Source of the DNA: Filomicrobium sp. | Lineage (GTDB): Bacteria > Pseudomonadota > Alphaproteobacteria > Rhizobiales > Hyphomicrobiaceae | Reading direction: 5' to 3' | DNA: 5,564 bases | Assembly: GCA_021775655.1 (NCBI GenBank) | Contig: JAJFHK010000333.1 | Coordinates: 1-5,564 of the forward strand | Part shown: piece by piece, positions 5,487-5,564 of the stretch | Layout of the letters: the number at the start of each line of letters is the position of its first letter | How positions within the stretch are numbered: the stretch's first letter is position 1 | Program-made: the position numbers and the translations under genes | Notes under the pieces: generated by a model | The model's database searches: none | Told to the model about the DNA's origin: nothing | The model's input: the letters and a program-made list of their open reading frames with translations, nothing else

Positions 5487-5564
5487 TCAAGCGTTGTCTT
5501 TGCGCTTGCGGATCTCTCCGAATACCTGCCAGTCGGCGGCTTCGCCCATCCCTAGCGCTTCCTT
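5487..5564 (-). CDS. C-terminal end of an unidentified protein (5' part outside window)
   Basis: A minus-strand frame enters at the window edge and ends at TGA 5487-5489. Its last 25 residues include EALGMGEAADWQVFGEIRKR and finish with a short basic tail KDNA. It is in the expected position for an upstream gene: 33 bp before the cupin ATG, with the cupin Shine-Dalgarno lying in the gap. The family cannot be named from so short a tail. The coding call rests on protein-like composition (amphipathic, Trp and Arg/Lys balance) and on the stop followed by a ribosome binding site. Confidence 0.6.
   Translation of the reverse strand, partial: KEALGMGEAADWQVFGEIRKRKDNA

Overview
The window looks like ordinary chromosome of an alphaproteobacterium, probably Hyphomicrobiales (Rhizobiales). 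This is inferred from moderately high GC judged by eye, the style of the LuxR-type regulator, the long Pro/Gln-rich NYN protein and the terminator architecture. No transposase, integrase, phage or CRISPR gene is visible.

Layout: (i) 1-751, minus strand, the N-terminal 250 residues of a LuxR-family-like regulator whose C-terminus lies outside the window. (ii) 952-1026, minus strand, a complete tRNA-Gly with anticodon CCC and encoded CCA. (iii) 1034-1191, directly upstream of that tRNA, a short array of about 41-bp palindromic repeats; the third copy is split by a 35-bp insert. (iv) 1352-2428, plus strand, a radical SAM protein with a CxxxCxxC cluster motif and a cysteine-rich C-terminus, of unknown substrate. 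Its real start may be TTG 1448. (v) 2491-2538, a perfect 22-bp hairpin acting as a shared terminator between convergent genes. (vi) 2565-4631 (open to TTG 4715), minus strand, a large NYN-domain (LabA/DUF88-type) putative ribonuclease with a LOTUS/OST-HTH-like segment, a long low-complexity linker and a conserved-looking C-terminal domain. (vii) 4681-4747, a nested inverted-repeat structure in the presumed leader of the NYN gene, including a 10+1+10 perfect palindrome. (viii) 4983-5453, minus strand, a Cupin_5 (DUF985) protein. (ix) 5487-5564, minus strand, the last 25 codons of an unidentified gene, 33 bp upstream of the cupin gene and perhaps co-transcribed with it.

The genes do not form an obvious common pathway. 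The radical SAM and NYN genes are convergent and insulated by the terminator, and the tRNA and regulator lie on the opposite strand from the radical SAM gene. The most interesting material is non-coding: the palindromic array sitting where the tRNA promoter should be, a short duplication of the tRNA 3' end, and the structured leader of the NYN gene. The orphan radical SAM enzyme and the multi-domain NYN protein are the best candidates for undescribed biochemistry.
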